From positions 402,438-466,437 of the forward strand of contig NW_019773559.1 of the NCBI RefSeq assembly GCF_001039355.2: 64,000 nucleotides of DNA, in the 5' to 3' direction. Of this stretch, positions 39,706 to 52,110 are shown piece by piece. This DNA is from Lingula anatina. Its lineage: Eukaryota > Brachiopoda > Lingulata > Lingulida > Lingulidae. A program made the position numbers and the translations under genes. Positions within the stretch are counted from its first letter, which is position 1, and each line of letters starts with the position of its first letter. The notes under the pieces are model-generated. The model worked only from the letters and a program-made list of their open reading frames with translations. It made no database searches and was not told where the DNA came from.

Positions 39706-41253
39706 AGGCAGCGATCATCTTAAAGAATCACATTTTCTCTTCCTTTAAAAATTCTTTCATTACCAAAAATACTGGCAATCACATTTGTTCAATTTCAATG
39801 GCACCCTTCTAGCTCTGGGTTAACACTAGACGGTATAAAAATCCACCTGTGTAGTTGTAATTCGAATGTCAAAGTTGTTTGAATTATCTAACTTGAAATA
39901 AGTGTATATAAAGTGATGTATGTATATGTAGACTGTATATTAAAGAAATTGACTGTGTATTAAGTCAAGCCGCAGCAATAGTCTGTGCATGGAGATGGAT
40001 TATTCAAGTACTTTTCGTTGCTACGATTCGACCAGTTTTTCTATACATATAAATTACCCTTTTGGATGTTCAGATGTAAACAATGTAGCACACAGTAGGC
40101 GTTAGGATATAAGGATGATAGCTTTCGAATACAAGATTTTGACCCTGCAGAGGTATACAGCAAAACTCTATTGAGAATATCTTGTCGCTTAATGATGACT
40201 GCATCGCTAGCATTTATAAATCTGAGTTGAAATAAATTGCTCATTAGTTTTAAGCACCGCTTTGTAAAAATTAGAAAGTGGATTATCTTTGAAACTGACA
40301 AATTGGTGGAAGGTCACCGTGTTTTGTTTGATTGTGGTAGAAAGTACTGATTTTGGTTAGTTTTCAATGTTTATACGTTTATTTATAGGCCTACATTATG
40401 TTTATACATTATGTGAATGTGCTTTGGTATACTTCAAGACGTGGACATTTTCGTCAGCGGATCTTACATTGTTAAGTTCTTCTTAATTTTTTTCAGAATA
40501 GGACAAAATAGCTTTTACTATATATATCGTTTGTTTCACTTTAACCTTAATGGAATCATTAAGTAAACGAAATATCATTAACTTGGTAAATACTTGGTAG
40601 TGAAACAGGACACATTTTAAGGACTGTAAGTATTCAAGGATGCGTATTATCCTTCTTTTATATACATTTTGTCTGAGGTGAAACGGTTGTTTACATCAAG
40701 TTCCATGACGCTTGTACTAGAACAGAAAATATATTTTGCATAGCCTTCAGGAAAAATCCATACAGTCGACTTCTTGGCCTTTAACGACTGGCACATGCCT
40801 GCGTTCTTATTGATTTCTTCCGTCCAGTTAATCTTTCCTTAATTAACTAATTTAATTAAAGTAAGGGTGCGTTCGTTTATGATGCGTGCAGTGGCGGTCT
40901 CTTGGCCAGGTGCACGGTGGGGACGACTTCAGAGTGACGAAATGAGAAAATGGCATGCTTTAAGTTACCACGGTTTGTCGGTTTTGGGCTTTTGTTTTGC
41001 GTGATCACCTTAGAAAAGTAAGACTTTTATAGATTTAACATTAACTTGTCTGCAATCATGCTGACTGAAATGAAAAAGTCGATAGCTGCCTACACATCGT
41101 CACGACCAAAAGCTCTTGCGGTAATTTTGTAATTAGATATTAGTAGTAGTTTACTTTTGAAAAAAAAAATGCGTATCAAGTGTTGTCCCAAAATAATCAA
41201 AGAAAATTCTCCTTTGTGGGAAATGTTGTGAACCAGGAGGTAAAGAAAAGCGG

Positions 41254-41286
41254 GCACACACGCGCACACACACGCGCACACACACA
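41254..41286 (+). repeat. (CA)n/(CG)n mixed microsatellite
   Basis: CACACACGCGCACACACACG followed by CGCACACACACA, alternating purine-pyrimidine. Confidence 0.85.
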
Positions 41287-44200
41287 TTTTATACATAACT
41301 TTGGTTTTTAATCAGATACAAGTCATTTCGATTAAAAAAAGGTTAGCGGAAAATAGAATGGTAAATAGATGCAAAGTTAATTTCAATGCAAGTAAAGATT
41401 GGGTCACTTAAATTTTAAGTCTGACACTGACCATTCTTTAGATACATTATACATTGTATAAGATCTGCTATCATTTTGGGAAGAACATTATTTCATGATT
41501 CAGTGTGAGAATTCATGTTAAACCACATACATCTTTATGTGAACCGATAACCGGTCGAGAGAGTAGATTAGAATGCGAGGCTGTAAGATGTTTGCACTGT
41601 ATAGCAAGCACTTTTGTTCTTTATCACTTCTGTGGACTTTCAATTTGTTATCTCGCATGTAAATAGCCAGATTTGTTATTCCAATTTTAAACATGAATTT
41701 GAATAAACTTAAAAAACGATTTTTGCTGATGCTGAATCAATTCGTTCAACAATACGATACACGTACAACTTACGCTTTCTTTTTATAACTGCAATTTCAG
41801 CATTTTCACAGGATAAGGGGGCGGTTTCACTAAAGAACTTAAGCCCGAATATTGGTTTATACATTTAGACAAAATTTTTGCTTACATCAGGGAAAGATAA
41901 TCTATTGTTGTACACTATAATGAATTAAACATTAGTCTGAAACATAAACCATGTCTGTCTTAAAACATGCACTATTTCATTTTATCTAGGGTGAAAGAAG
42001 ACTAAATTAAAGTATAAAAGTTTAAACCAATTTTCGGACTTAAGTTCTTTTTGAAACCGAACCCAGGCTGTACAAGCTATTTTCAAGCTTCATGCCCTCA
42101 GTTTAAAAACAAGGAAGCAAGGTTCATGTGCACTTCTACCAGGTTCATGCAATGTGTTATCGCGCAGCATGATAAAGAAATGCAATATTTGTTATTTTTA
42201 CAAAATTGCAAATTAAGTGCAAATTGTTAAAGGGTATTCGATAAGACGTTCATGGATATATTGAAAAACTTTCCATTTCGTTTGCACAGTGATGTGAAAA
42301 ATAAATTTCAGCAGGATTAGAAGTTTGAATATTTTGATCGTTTCCAATTTTCTCAAAATTACACTTCCATAGATAAAGACAGACAAGTAACTGGCGTGCC
42401 GATATATCTTCATTAAAGTCCAGCAATTATATCATTGCCACCAACCCACCCATTCAAGTAATTCCTCAAGCTGGTTTATTTCAGTCGACCTATTTCGTAT
42501 TCCTTTGCTACTGCTCTTTATTTACACCAGATGTTCTGAACTGGAAATATCGAAGTGAGGATGTTAAATAAATTCATCTTGATAGAAAAAACAACACGCT
42601 TATTATTTATCAGTGATCAACAAAACAATTGCTTAAATATACAACTGGTTGGTATATGTAACAACATATGACTTATCTGAATTGCAGGGAAGGCAAAGCT
42701 TAAGTTGTGTTTTTAACCCACCCAAATTAAGGTTGGAAATTGTTGGTTCTGAAATTAGATGTTTTCTTGTCTTTTTGTCCCTATTTAACTTCCCTAATTC
42801 TATTGTTTCGAAATCCTGGCTCCTGCCAATTGCAAAGTGGAGTATTTAACAGTTGAGATAAACTCAGTCAAAGTGCGACTGCATGTCGTTAGCTGTGAAA
42901 CCGAGTTAATGCAATTTAGAACTGGGCTGAAAAAGGACAGTACTATAAGCGATTGACAGATACATTTATAACAACGTGCGAAACTGCATTCTGGGTCATT
43001 TACTGGTCATTGTTAATGGAACATAAGCCTAGTGAAGAAAAAATTAGACTCTAAAATTTTCATGTGATTTTTGTATGAAGTTGAACCCTAGAAATGCTCC
43101 GTATCGCCGGAAACATATTAACTTACTATACTGCTTTAATTTGCAACCAAAGCTGTTACTTAGTTTCTTTTTTCAAGAGAAGTATACACTTCACAGACTG
43201 ACTAATTTCTATTTAGCTCTTCAGATTTTTCATGATTTTCTGAAAACTATGATAATGTTTCCTCGATATAAATGTAAAGACCGCAAATAATTTGATTTTC
43301 ACAAAAATGTATGGCGACATGTCGTGTACATCTTAATGTTGCTTCTCATTTTTATTTTAATGTAACAATGAAACCTATGAAATGAAACTCAAACATTTAG
43401 ACAAACAAGCACCCTTGACACAATTTATCTGCGGCGCAGCCAAGCGGGTCTATATGTCGTATATTATTCCTTCCTTTTTTTCGCAGATTAGCAATTTTTG
43501 CCGATGGTTGTATTAGGTTCAGGGGAGAGATGAAAATATCAGAAAGCATGTTTGTGAAACAAACCACTGACTAATTCTTTATTAATGGAATAAAATGCAA
43601 AAACAGTCAGTATCGGGGATCTCGGGGCCTAGAAACAATACATGTGCTTTATCAAAGTATCAGGATAATAAAACAAAAGGTCTGGAACTTCTCCTTTCAT
43701 TGGCATTTATTTGAACCCTTTTGAAGGTAAAAGGTAAAATGCTGTCATTGATTAAGTCATATTTGGACCAGAAAATCACGCACCGTTGTAGAACAAAAGT
43801 TGGTTTATTGTTTTATTATCATCAATATTTATTATCATTATTTTAGAAGAAAGAGAACGGAGCTTTAGGTACGAATAAATGGAAGAGCAATGGCCACGGA
43901 ACTGTCATGGCATGGAAAACGGTGAAATCAATGGAATCAATTCCGCCATCAGTGTGCCGACTTCGACCTCGGGTCGGATACATACTATCGATTTTTCTCG
44001 GCAATAAAAATGCACTTGTCTTCAATCATTCGAGGATGAAACCAGGCTTTATAACTCCATAGCATTACTATAGCTCTGAGATTTGAATCAGTGTTTGGTA
44101 TTTGTAGGATGAATTTTAAGTAATGAAATGGACCTCTCGATAACCCGATAACGTGTCTGCCACTTTAGTCTGGATTCCTCGAAGCGAGGCCTTATGCACG

Positions 44201-45781
44201 GATTCTACTTTTAAAATCTGCATGACCATTAACGTAAAATGATTGTGCGAATCGCAATGTCCTCTGAGAGCGCTGAAAATATGAGAAATTTAATCTACAT
44301 GTACGTATCAGCGCGCCGAGGTATTTGCAAACCAAATCAGAGCATCATGTATAAAAAAGGATCTTCCATGAGTGCTTGTTCATATAAATTGATGCTTTTT
44401 ATTTTACAATATGGAATTTCTTTAGTAAAACGTTTTGATACGTATTTCTGTGGTATATCCAGGTATGAATGAAAGCTAAAGATTGAAATAAAAGGTGGGG
44501 AAAGGGAATTGATTACAGCCCATAATGACACCGTGTATCCAACTACTAATATGAGAAAAATCACTTTCTGTACTTCGCCCCGCTGTAGTGTTAATGGAAT
44601 TGCCATACATATCCTTGTCATTAGCCTTTTCTCATTTCCACAACCAGACCTGTGCCGTCAGAACACGAGACAACTGGTTATAAAGGTTTTGCATTTACCT
44701 CCGAATACCATTAAAGAACCGTCTACTATCACATTTTCTCAATTTGAATCATATTTTCATGAAAATTTTAGCATCAAATAACGATACTAATTATTTGGAT
44801 GTTATTGAAATGTAGTATTTTGCATTCCTCTCTCTCTCTCTTTCTCTCGACAAAACTATACTGTTCGCATATTGTATCATATGATAGATACTGGTCACAT
44901 TCTTTTTGCTAATACTTTAAGTAAAATTATGCAGCAACTAATGCAAAATAATTATAATAATGATAATAAAACTGATAACAAAATGTAAAACAGCGCTTCT
45001 ACTTTGTACGAATCGTCAGACCATTTTTGAAAGCGACCAAGTAATAGATAATTGTCATTTATGTTTTCATTTTATCATGGGACCCACAAACGTATTTCTT
45101 GGACATAGGGTCAAAAGTCTGACAGGTGGACGTGACTGTTTCAACGTGTTAATTGAATGTGCCAGTGTGTTAGCGGTGACCAATAGTTTGAAAATCCCCT
45201 TTCTGTTTATGCCTTATCGCGTGTTGAGCACAATACGACTACGAGTGATAATTATGAGACATGAACCTGATCAAATGGTTAAGGAAGGTGTAATCTTTCT
45301 TCTTTTGCTAATTTGCTGATTAATTCTAAAATAATATCTTAAGTAACGGTGTACGAAACTTCTAATGCTGCCGTTTTTGTTGATTTTTATTCTGGAAGAA
45401 AGGATTCTGAGATTCTGATACGACTATTGTACATGAACGCAATTTAAACGCTTGGCTACCCGAGTAGCAAATTACACCATTTATGTCTCCTTGATCTAAA
45501 CCGACTTAAATAATATGACATACTTATTAAAACAATACGTGTAGGACAAAATCAAGTATGATATTCGAAATTTGGCCGATGTCGGTCGCATTTATTGAAG
45601 GTCCCTCTGATAAAAGAAGTGAAGCAGTTTAGTGATAAACATTGAATAATTTTAAGTTATGATATTTACGTAATGTGTACGCCTGAAAAATCTACAATTA
45701 ATATATTATTTCCAAACAAATAGTGCAAACATTTCAATTTGTGGAGCTGCAAAGAGGCATATGGATATTTAGGACTATAGC

Positions 45782-45800
45782 AAAAAAAAAAAAAAAAAAA
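45782..45800 (+). repeat. Poly-A tract (19 A)
   Basis: Homopolymer with no associated element recognised. Confidence 0.9.
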
Positions 45801-45929
45801 TGAAACGTCGGTTAGTTATGAAAAACCACTCCTTTGCTAAGTCGCTCCTTGGGTTTCGTACTAATTTTCCTTGCAAAAAATAATCAACGCTTTAAATTTC
45901 CTAACCATCTACAGCGCCACAGCCACAAA

Positions 45930-46160
45930 CAGTTCGCTCCCAGATCGATTACCCAGTTCTGTATACGAGTTGATTGATGTGTAAAATGAATAGACCGGTT
46001 TCCATGGTGATCATTTACCCACGAGAGAGGGCCAGCGTGAATTACCATTTATTTAACTGACAGCTAATCTTATTTAAGGAACTTATGAAATTCATGAAGG
46101 CAGAGCACCTTCACCAGTCGATAATTCATCGGGCTTTTGATGCGGTGTTCCCAGTCAATG
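45930..46160. promoter_or_regulatory. Candidate enhancer with TGATTGAT and TGACAG sites
   Basis: Repeat-free, moderately GC-balanced stretch. It contains TTGATTGATG (Pbx/Hox-like), AACTGACAGCTAATC (Meis-like TGACAG next to a TAATC half-site), CCATGG and TTATTTAA motifs within about 150 bp. Inferred from motif density only. Confidence 0.2.
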
Positions 46161-46626
46161 ATAAGCTAAGGAATATACAAATGAACTGCTAAGATAAACA
46201 AAAGACGAAATATCCAAGTCTTGGCTTCGTGAAAAGGACCATCAATGCCTATTCAATTTAGCTTTTTTCTGTGTGCAAGAATAACCAACATTGGGTTGCC
46301 CTTAAAAACTGAGATGGTGATAAGGAAAGACTAACGGTACATTTTATATTGTACACAAAAAAGTGTCCAGTCGAGCACATCTGCCGCTACTCTTTACAAC
46401 ACGGACGAGAAGAAAAACCGGAAAATAATTTTTAAAAATCTCCTTTTGATAAAACACATTCACATCGAGAAGTGATGTCAGTTTGCGGCAACCTAGTAGA
46501 AAGAAAATCCAAAGTGTTGAAATGGAGAGCAAAAATTTTGTGAACTATCTTCCAAAAATACAATATTATAAATGGAAAAATTTTGAAATGTTATAGTATC
46601 TACCTTAAAAAATCTAGAGAAAGGGT

Positions 46627-46697
46627 GGTTTGTTGGTCTAAGAGTATGATTCTCGCTTAGGTGCGAGAGATCTAGGTTTCAACTCCCGGACGAGCCC
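46627..46697 (+). pseudogene. tRNA-Pro (AGG) pseudogene
   Basis: It aligns end to end with the intact tRNA-Pro copies but is broken. The 5' acceptor strand is GGTTTGT instead of GGCTCGT and no longer pairs fully with ACGAGCC. The anticodon loop has lost one G (TTAGGTG for TTAGGGTG). The T-stem 5' strand is mutated (TCTAGGTTTC for CCCGGGTTC). No TTTT terminator follows closely. Confidence 0.9.
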
Positions 46698-47922
46698 AAT
46701 ATTTTGTATAGAAAGCAAATCGGTAAGATCAACACTTTTACTTTTAACCATCAAGCACATGTAAAGAAATAACAGTCCGTCACTTATTAGGATTTCTAAG
46801 AAACTGTTTCTCTTCGCTGTAGCGTTATGTTTACTTTGCCATAAGTGCTTAGATTATCTTTATTATCTTAAGACATCTAACACTATCAAAAACAGGAAAA
46901 AGTCGTAAGATTTACGGCCTCGTTCATGACCTTTAGATATATATATTCTATACCGTTTTAAACAATAAAGCAAGCAGCCCTGAATTGCGGTTGGTGAGCT
47001 CAATGTAGTAGGCATCAGCGTGTGGTTTCAGTAAATCGTTGCCGTTTTCTAAGGGAACGATGACTGGCACTTGTTTAATTTTCACTACTGAAGAAAGAAA
47101 ATATACCTTGTGTTCCGGAAGAGTAGTTGTCCTCATCAAAGGCAATTTCCAAGGACTGTTTTTTGTCGCCCACGTCTCTTCCTGCTTTCCTAGATCCGCC
47201 ACTGCTCGTGTCTATGTATATGTCAGTAAAATATTTAATAACTACATTGCAATCAGCCTAAATTTCCGAGCACAAATGGTAAAGTTTCTTTCCATATCAT
47301 CCAGGTATGCGGAAAACAGTCTCCAGTTGATTGAAGTACACATTCATAACAATTGCCATCTTAACAGGCTTTAATCAAATTTGAAAATAGCTGCACTGCC
47401 GAGAGGCCTGCAGTTATATATATCTCCATGTAGAATTATACCATGATATTCCATCTGAGAAACAAAGTATAAATAAACGTAAAAATTATATTAATCAAAG
47501 TGAAGTAAGAGAAAGAAGCGGAGTCTGTCGCATGTGTTTTCTACTGATACTTACATAGTTAGACAAAAGACATTTTAATTGAAGGAAGCCTCAGTGGTAG
47601 TTAAATTGAAAACATGCAGTACGTATGCTATTTTCAGATGCGTATTTCGGATGGTGAAGATGAAGTATTCTTCCGTAGAGGAAAAGGACTTTCGATCACC
47701 TCACATATCGATGTAATAATACGATATAATCGTTTATTTATTTAAAGTTTAAAATCCACCAAAATATTCCGTAGACATATAGAGAGACATTATACTTTAA
47801 ATACCAGTTATGAAGAGATAAAAAAAATTAAAAGAAGAAAAAAGATTGTGGTTCTTGATAAAAACGCAGGCTTTTGTGGTACATAACCAATTTCGAGTGA
47901 GCTCATCAATAATGAAAATTAT

Positions 47923-47957
47923 CACACACACACACACACACGCACACGGGCGCGCGC
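47923..47957 (+). repeat. (CA)n grading into CG-alternating tract
   Basis: CACACACACACACACACA is followed by CGCACACGGGCGCGCGC. Z-DNA-prone. Confidence 0.85.
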
Positions 47958-48889
47958 TGAACGCAATCAGGTATTGAATAAATCCAAACCAGCCCTGCAG
48001 TAAAAAGTTGAAGTGGGGTGTGTGCGATTTTTGCTGCAGATGAAGGACAACAACCATAGATACTGCCAAACCATAAGACTTAGACTTTTATGCTCTGTAT
48101 GTATGTATGCGCAGGTGGCAGAGTGAGTTAGTGTGCCCATAGGTAAGAAAGAGCTTACCTTGCGGGGCGCCCTCTTACCCTAACAGACATCACCAGTTCG
48201 AGTGGGGATTACCCACGCATAATCTCCGCATAACGTGACCCTGCAAGCGATGAACCGTCTTCAATTCAAGTAAAAGTTGACAAGAATCAGGCATCCCGTG
48301 ATAAAAAACCAAACGCGTAATGAGAAAACACTTCCCTTTTATTACTGTGTCAGTGCGGAAAGGATTAATGTCTTGAATCATTGGCAGACTGTTTGCAGTG
48401 TTATACCTAACCGCTTTTCACGCTTCCAGTCTTCAGGACTAAATTAAGAAAGCTGTCATAACTTCAAAATGATATACTTATGTTGTCGCAGAGCACGAAT
48501 CTATCATGGTCAAACCAGGTTCTATCATGGAATGGCTGAAATTTCTTCATTTTTTATTTTTTAAAGCAAGGAGCCATGTCCTACTTAAATGAAATTGAAA
48601 ATTTAATGTTAAATAAATCAATGTGTTCAAATTACTCTTTACTTCCTTTTGATTAACATATAATATCGTTAATATAAGATAAGCAGACTTCCGCCTGTTA
48701 ATCGATTAAATGTACTAAAACAAAAACTACAATCTTTCCTTTGTCATTGAATTTAGAAAATATCTGTAAAAAATACCAACGATCTGATCACTTCTCTAAA
48801 ACTTTTTTCTAGTGCAAATCAAATCAAACATTTTCCCAGTCGCTTGGTGCGTTCTTTTTAAGTTAGCAGAGCGTCACAAACACGCCCGG

Positions 48890-49990
48890 ATGTCAAGTCA
48901 GCACGTTAACATATGGCACATGATTATCGTTTTAATTATCGACGAGATGAATAATGCAACTTCTCTCATTCGCCCAGGTCCAGGTTAGCATAATTGAATT
49001 ATTCTATTGATCAAGTTCGAATCTTATCATTAATCCGACTTCTTTTTGAAATATGTTGACTTCTCATATTGCAAATTAATTAATTCCAGTTTCTGAATTG
49101 GCAATAAATATGGATAGTCAAAATCTTAAGACATTGCATAAATTAGATAAGTTACATACTCTGTCCACCAAAAAATCAAATAGAAGTAACTTGTTTGTTG
49201 GTCTCCTTTAGGTATATGATATCTTTTTTAGACGCCAACCAATTTAAAGCATTTCTTTTAAAAATAAGCTTAAAATTCCACAATGCAAAAGTAAGCCGTA
49301 ATCTCCCGGGCAGAGTTAATCAAATGCCTCCAATTCCTCGCTCAATTCTGCATCTCGTCAATCACAATCATCGTCTGAAACTTCTTCTTGCAAAATAATT
49401 TAATATTTGATTAAGTGTTTAATCACACGTCTTCGCCAGATGTCACCTTTGACAAATACAATCCTCGAGGACTCTTCAATTTCTTGTCTTCGGGGCCTTG
49501 ATCAGGCTTTGAGCTTTGTCGTGGTAAATTCCTGATCAATCAGAGCCTTAATGCGATTTTGCATTGGATGGTCTCGCGGCTGCTTCAGTTGCCTACTTTT
49601 TCTGACTCGCTGCACTTTGCCAAATTTCAATTTCAATCATAAACCCAACACGAAATAGACGCACTGCAAAAGGATTGTACGTCACGTTGGCTATTCATAT
49701 CAGAAGTTAGAGATTAGAAACCGTGTTTATGTCATCATTATGGATATACTTTTACACATACAGCGATTTAAGCTGGTTATTCAACGACAGGGAACTCGCC
49801 ATGAATAATAACACTTGTCAAGCGCTGTGTCATAATTCTCGATTCATTAATTTCTTAATACGCTTTTCCAAGGCAAGATCTTCCGGGCTGCCAAGCACAT
49901 ACGGGGTCACTGACGACAAATTACTTTGCTTAGGCCAAGCCAAATTAACTACTGTGTCACTTCGCTGTTGTCCTATCATGTCCTTCTATC
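48890..49990. promoter_or_regulatory. Candidate conserved noncoding region upstream of the Beta3 bHLH gene
   Basis: About 1.1 kb without simple repeats. It is dense in TAATTA/TTAATTAA homeodomain sites (48935-49085) and has a CATATG E-box at about 48910. A GC-richer block at 49430-49620 contains TGATCAGGCTTTGAGC and its near-inverted match CCTGATCAATCAGAGCC. It lies 1-2 kb upstream of the promoter. Enhancer function is an inference. Confidence 0.25.
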
Positions 49991-50141
49991 TACTACGGTG
50001 GTCTTAGCAAACCATCAAGGAAATGTAAAATAAAAAGACAACGGCATTAAAGACAGCATCTATAAGTTTGAAAAGCACGATCAGCAACACCTAGCCTGTT
50101 TAAAGAGAAAAAAAGTCCAATCCATCTATCCCTTCGTTGGC

Positions 50142-50159
50142 TTTTTTTTTTTTTTTTTT
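50142..50159 (+). repeat. Poly-T tract (18 T)
   Basis: Homopolymer about 0.5 kb upstream of the bHLH gene promoter. Confidence 0.9.
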
Positions 50160-50378
50160 GTAAAAAGATAAACATCACTTTAAGGACGTTGTTCTGTTTT
50201 CTACGGATTAAAAATTGAAAAGGATGTGAAAGTTGTTATTGATATCAATGTGAGGAAATATTTTTGAGATTGATTTTCGCAACCACGTCAGTTGATCTCA
50301 GCCGGACACTTACCTCACTTTTGTATTACTAGTTCTGCATGTAATTAGGCATAAGTTAGTTTAAAAAAAACAATAAGA

Positions 50379-50417
<39 letters not shown>

Positions 50418-50420
50418 ATA
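50379..50420 (+). repeat. (AAAT)n tetranucleotide microsatellite
   Basis: About ten TAAA units, roughly 280 bp upstream of the TATA box of the bHLH gene. Confidence 0.95.
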
Positions 50421-50703
50421 CGTGAATCGTGCTCTTATTTGTTCCGGTATTTCTATTTCATTCTTAGTACTAAAACCTGTATAATTTTCACACTTTTTGG
50501 GTGTCATCAACATGAGTGTGCTAAAATTTCAAGGGGTAATCGAAAAGTTAACGTTAATCAAAACATGGTGTCTTGAAGCGCTGCCATAAAGTTTCTCGCC
50601 TGTTAAACAACCGATTGATGTGGGATAGCCCCTCCTCCTGGGCCCAAGCTCCTCAAAACGGCTTTACTTGTATTGATCTCACAATTCACTAAATGGGATT
50701 AGA

Positions 50704-50737
50704 TATAAAACTGCATTCGGTGCCGCGTTGATCAGTA
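50704..50737 (+). promoter_or_regulatory. Core promoter of the Beta3 bHLH gene (TATA + initiator)
   Basis: TATAAAA at 50704-50710 is followed by TCAGTA at 50732-50737, an initiator match. The initiator A at 50734 lies 30 bases after the first T of the TATA box, the canonical spacing. This predicts an unspliced 5' UTR of about 400 nt before the ATG at 51136. Not experimentally supported. Confidence 0.55.
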
Positions 50738-51135
50738 TCAAACGCGATTTGCTCAGAGATACAGGAAAATAATCAGAAGATTATGTTTTGATTGGTCGAG
50801 CTGAAGGAATTAACAAGCCATCCTTGCAACTTTTCGAGAACGCTCTTGGTCTGGCCTATGTCTTTTAAAACTTTTAGCGTCAGTATCTACATGCGAAAGT
50901 TGGTAACCTGGATATAAGTTTTAAAAGTTTTTTGACATAGTGTCAGGAGCAATTATTGAGACTTGGATTACTGAACTTCCACTTAAATAAGGCCATAAAG
51001 GGAAAAGTAGAGCGCACGGACGATTTTGTATACAGAGTTATTTCTAGTGTTCAAAAAAGGGGATTATTTTCTGAATACAAACATCTCAAAAGACCAGTGG
51101 TGCGTCAGCTTTTTTCATTACACCTATTGCTAGTC

Positions 51136-51846
51136 ATGTCAGGAGAAGGTGGGCAAGATTGTCCCTTCCCACTTTTAGATGGGCAGCATTGTCCAGTTTT
51201 ATCAACAGGTGATGGTGGTGATCTGCACCTGGAGGATGACGGCCACTTCCCAAGGAAAAGACAACATATTGATTGTGTCAATGATGATTACGATGACCAC
51301 GTAGTCTCCGCTGATCATATTCTTGAGGACGTTTGCCAAAGTGACGACAGTGCCTCTTCAAAATCTTCCAAGAAAGAGAACGAGGACCAGATTGATGTTG
51401 AAGACCAAGAAGCCCAGACTAGAGAGAATGGCGGCAATTTTAAGATGAAGACACCAAGGAAGGGGAAGGAGCAAAAGTATATACGATTAAGTATAAACGC
51501 ACGTGAGCGACGGCGCATGCATGATCTCAATGATGCATTAGATGAGCTACGATCAGTCATACCTTATGCTCACGGGCCATCAGTTCGAAAATTGTCCAAG
51601 ATTGCTACGTTACTGTTGGCTAAAAACTACATACTGATGCAAGCCAACGCTTTGGAGGAAATGCGTCGAATGCTGATCTTTCTAAATCAAACGCCACCGC
51701 CGTTCCCGACGTTGACGTACGACACGTACTTGCCATACGGCACGTCGCACGCTCAAATGTCCACCACTCGCCGAACGTCACCGCCAAAGACTGAGATAAG
51801 CCGTTCGGGAAAACTGGTTTTCTCTGGACCATCATCAAAATCATAA
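51136..51846 (+). CDS. BHLHE22: Beta3-class bHLH transcription factor (BHLHE22/BHLHE23)
   Basis: Intronless 236-aa nuclear transcription factor of the Beta3/Olig group. The bHLH domain is at about 117-180. The basic region [12 protein letters not shown] (E124 contacts the E-box), helix 1 [13 protein letters not shown], loop GPSVRKLSK and helix 2 [19 protein letters not shown] are almost identical to vertebrate BHLHE22/23. The N-terminus is acidic and Ser-rich (65-95); the C-terminus is Pro/Ser/Thr-rich. The open frame extends upstream to 50956 but contains no ATG before 51136, so I chose this start (MSGEGGQD). Vertebrate orthologues are repressors needed for subsets of retinal, cortical and spinal neurons. 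This is probably the single invertebrate pro-orthologue of BHLHE22 and BHLHE23. The TATA/initiator is at 50704-50737 and mir-124 lies 11 kb upstream on the same strand. Confidence 0.96.
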   Translation: MSGEGGQDCPFPLLDGQHCPVLSTGDGGDLHLEDDGHFPRKRQHIDCVNDDYDDHVVSADHILEDVCQSDDSASSKSSKKENEDQIDVEDQEAQTRENGGNFKMKTPRKGKEQKYIRLSINARERRRMHDLNDALDELRSVIPYAHGPSVRKLSKIATLLLAKNYILMQANALEEMRRMLIFLNQTPPPFPTLTYDTYLPYGTSHAQMSTTRRTSPPKTEISRSGKLVFSGPSSKS

Positions 51847-52057
51847 CCTAACGAACTTGGAAATACACTCTATTATAGAGCATGGTCCGTGCACATTAAC
51901 GCAAGCCAGGCGAAAATGGTAAAGGATGTGCGTTATCTTCGGGATAGCTATATATTTTGCCTACTTCTGTATTTTTGTCATGATAGTTTAATAATCAGAA
52001 TTATGTTAATATGTAACAAGGCTTTAATTTCAGTAGCAGCTATAATTTGGCCGTTTT

Positions 52058-52059
<2 letters not shown>

Positions 52060-52100
<41 letters not shown>

Positions 52101-52110
52101 ATATATATAT
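52060..52110. repeat. (TA)n microsatellite
   Basis: About 25 TA units with one phase slip (TATT at 52087-52090), about 210 bp after the bHLH stop codon and probably in its 3' UTR. The unresolved base at 52135 follows shortly. Confidence 0.95.

Larger units (their letters stand above)
39710..50700. other. Gene desert, right part (mir-124 to the Beta3 bHLH gene)
   Basis: No protein-coding exon was recognised. Named contents are (CA/CG)n at 41254-41286, a poly-A run at 45782-45800, a tRNA-Pro pseudogene (46627-46697), (CA/CG)n at 47923-47957, a poly-T run at 50142-50159 and (AAAT)n at 50379-50420. Two repeat-free stretches rich in homeodomain-type sites (45930-46160 and 48890-49990) are candidate enhancers. 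The longest reading frame (44960-45319, plus) has no recognisable domain and no splice partners. Confidence 0.6.

Noticed and set aside
44960-45319. 119-residue frame, longest in the right half of the desert
   Set aside because: No recognisable family, no splice partners, and its length is close to chance expectation for AT-rich DNA.
50956-51135. N-terminal extension of the bHLH reading frame
   Set aside because: The extension begins with TTG and contains no ATG in frame before 51136; it is treated as 5' UTR.
51315-51844. Antisense frames within the bHLH gene
   Set aside because: Shadows of the highly biased coding strand; the plus-strand bHLH domain is unambiguous.
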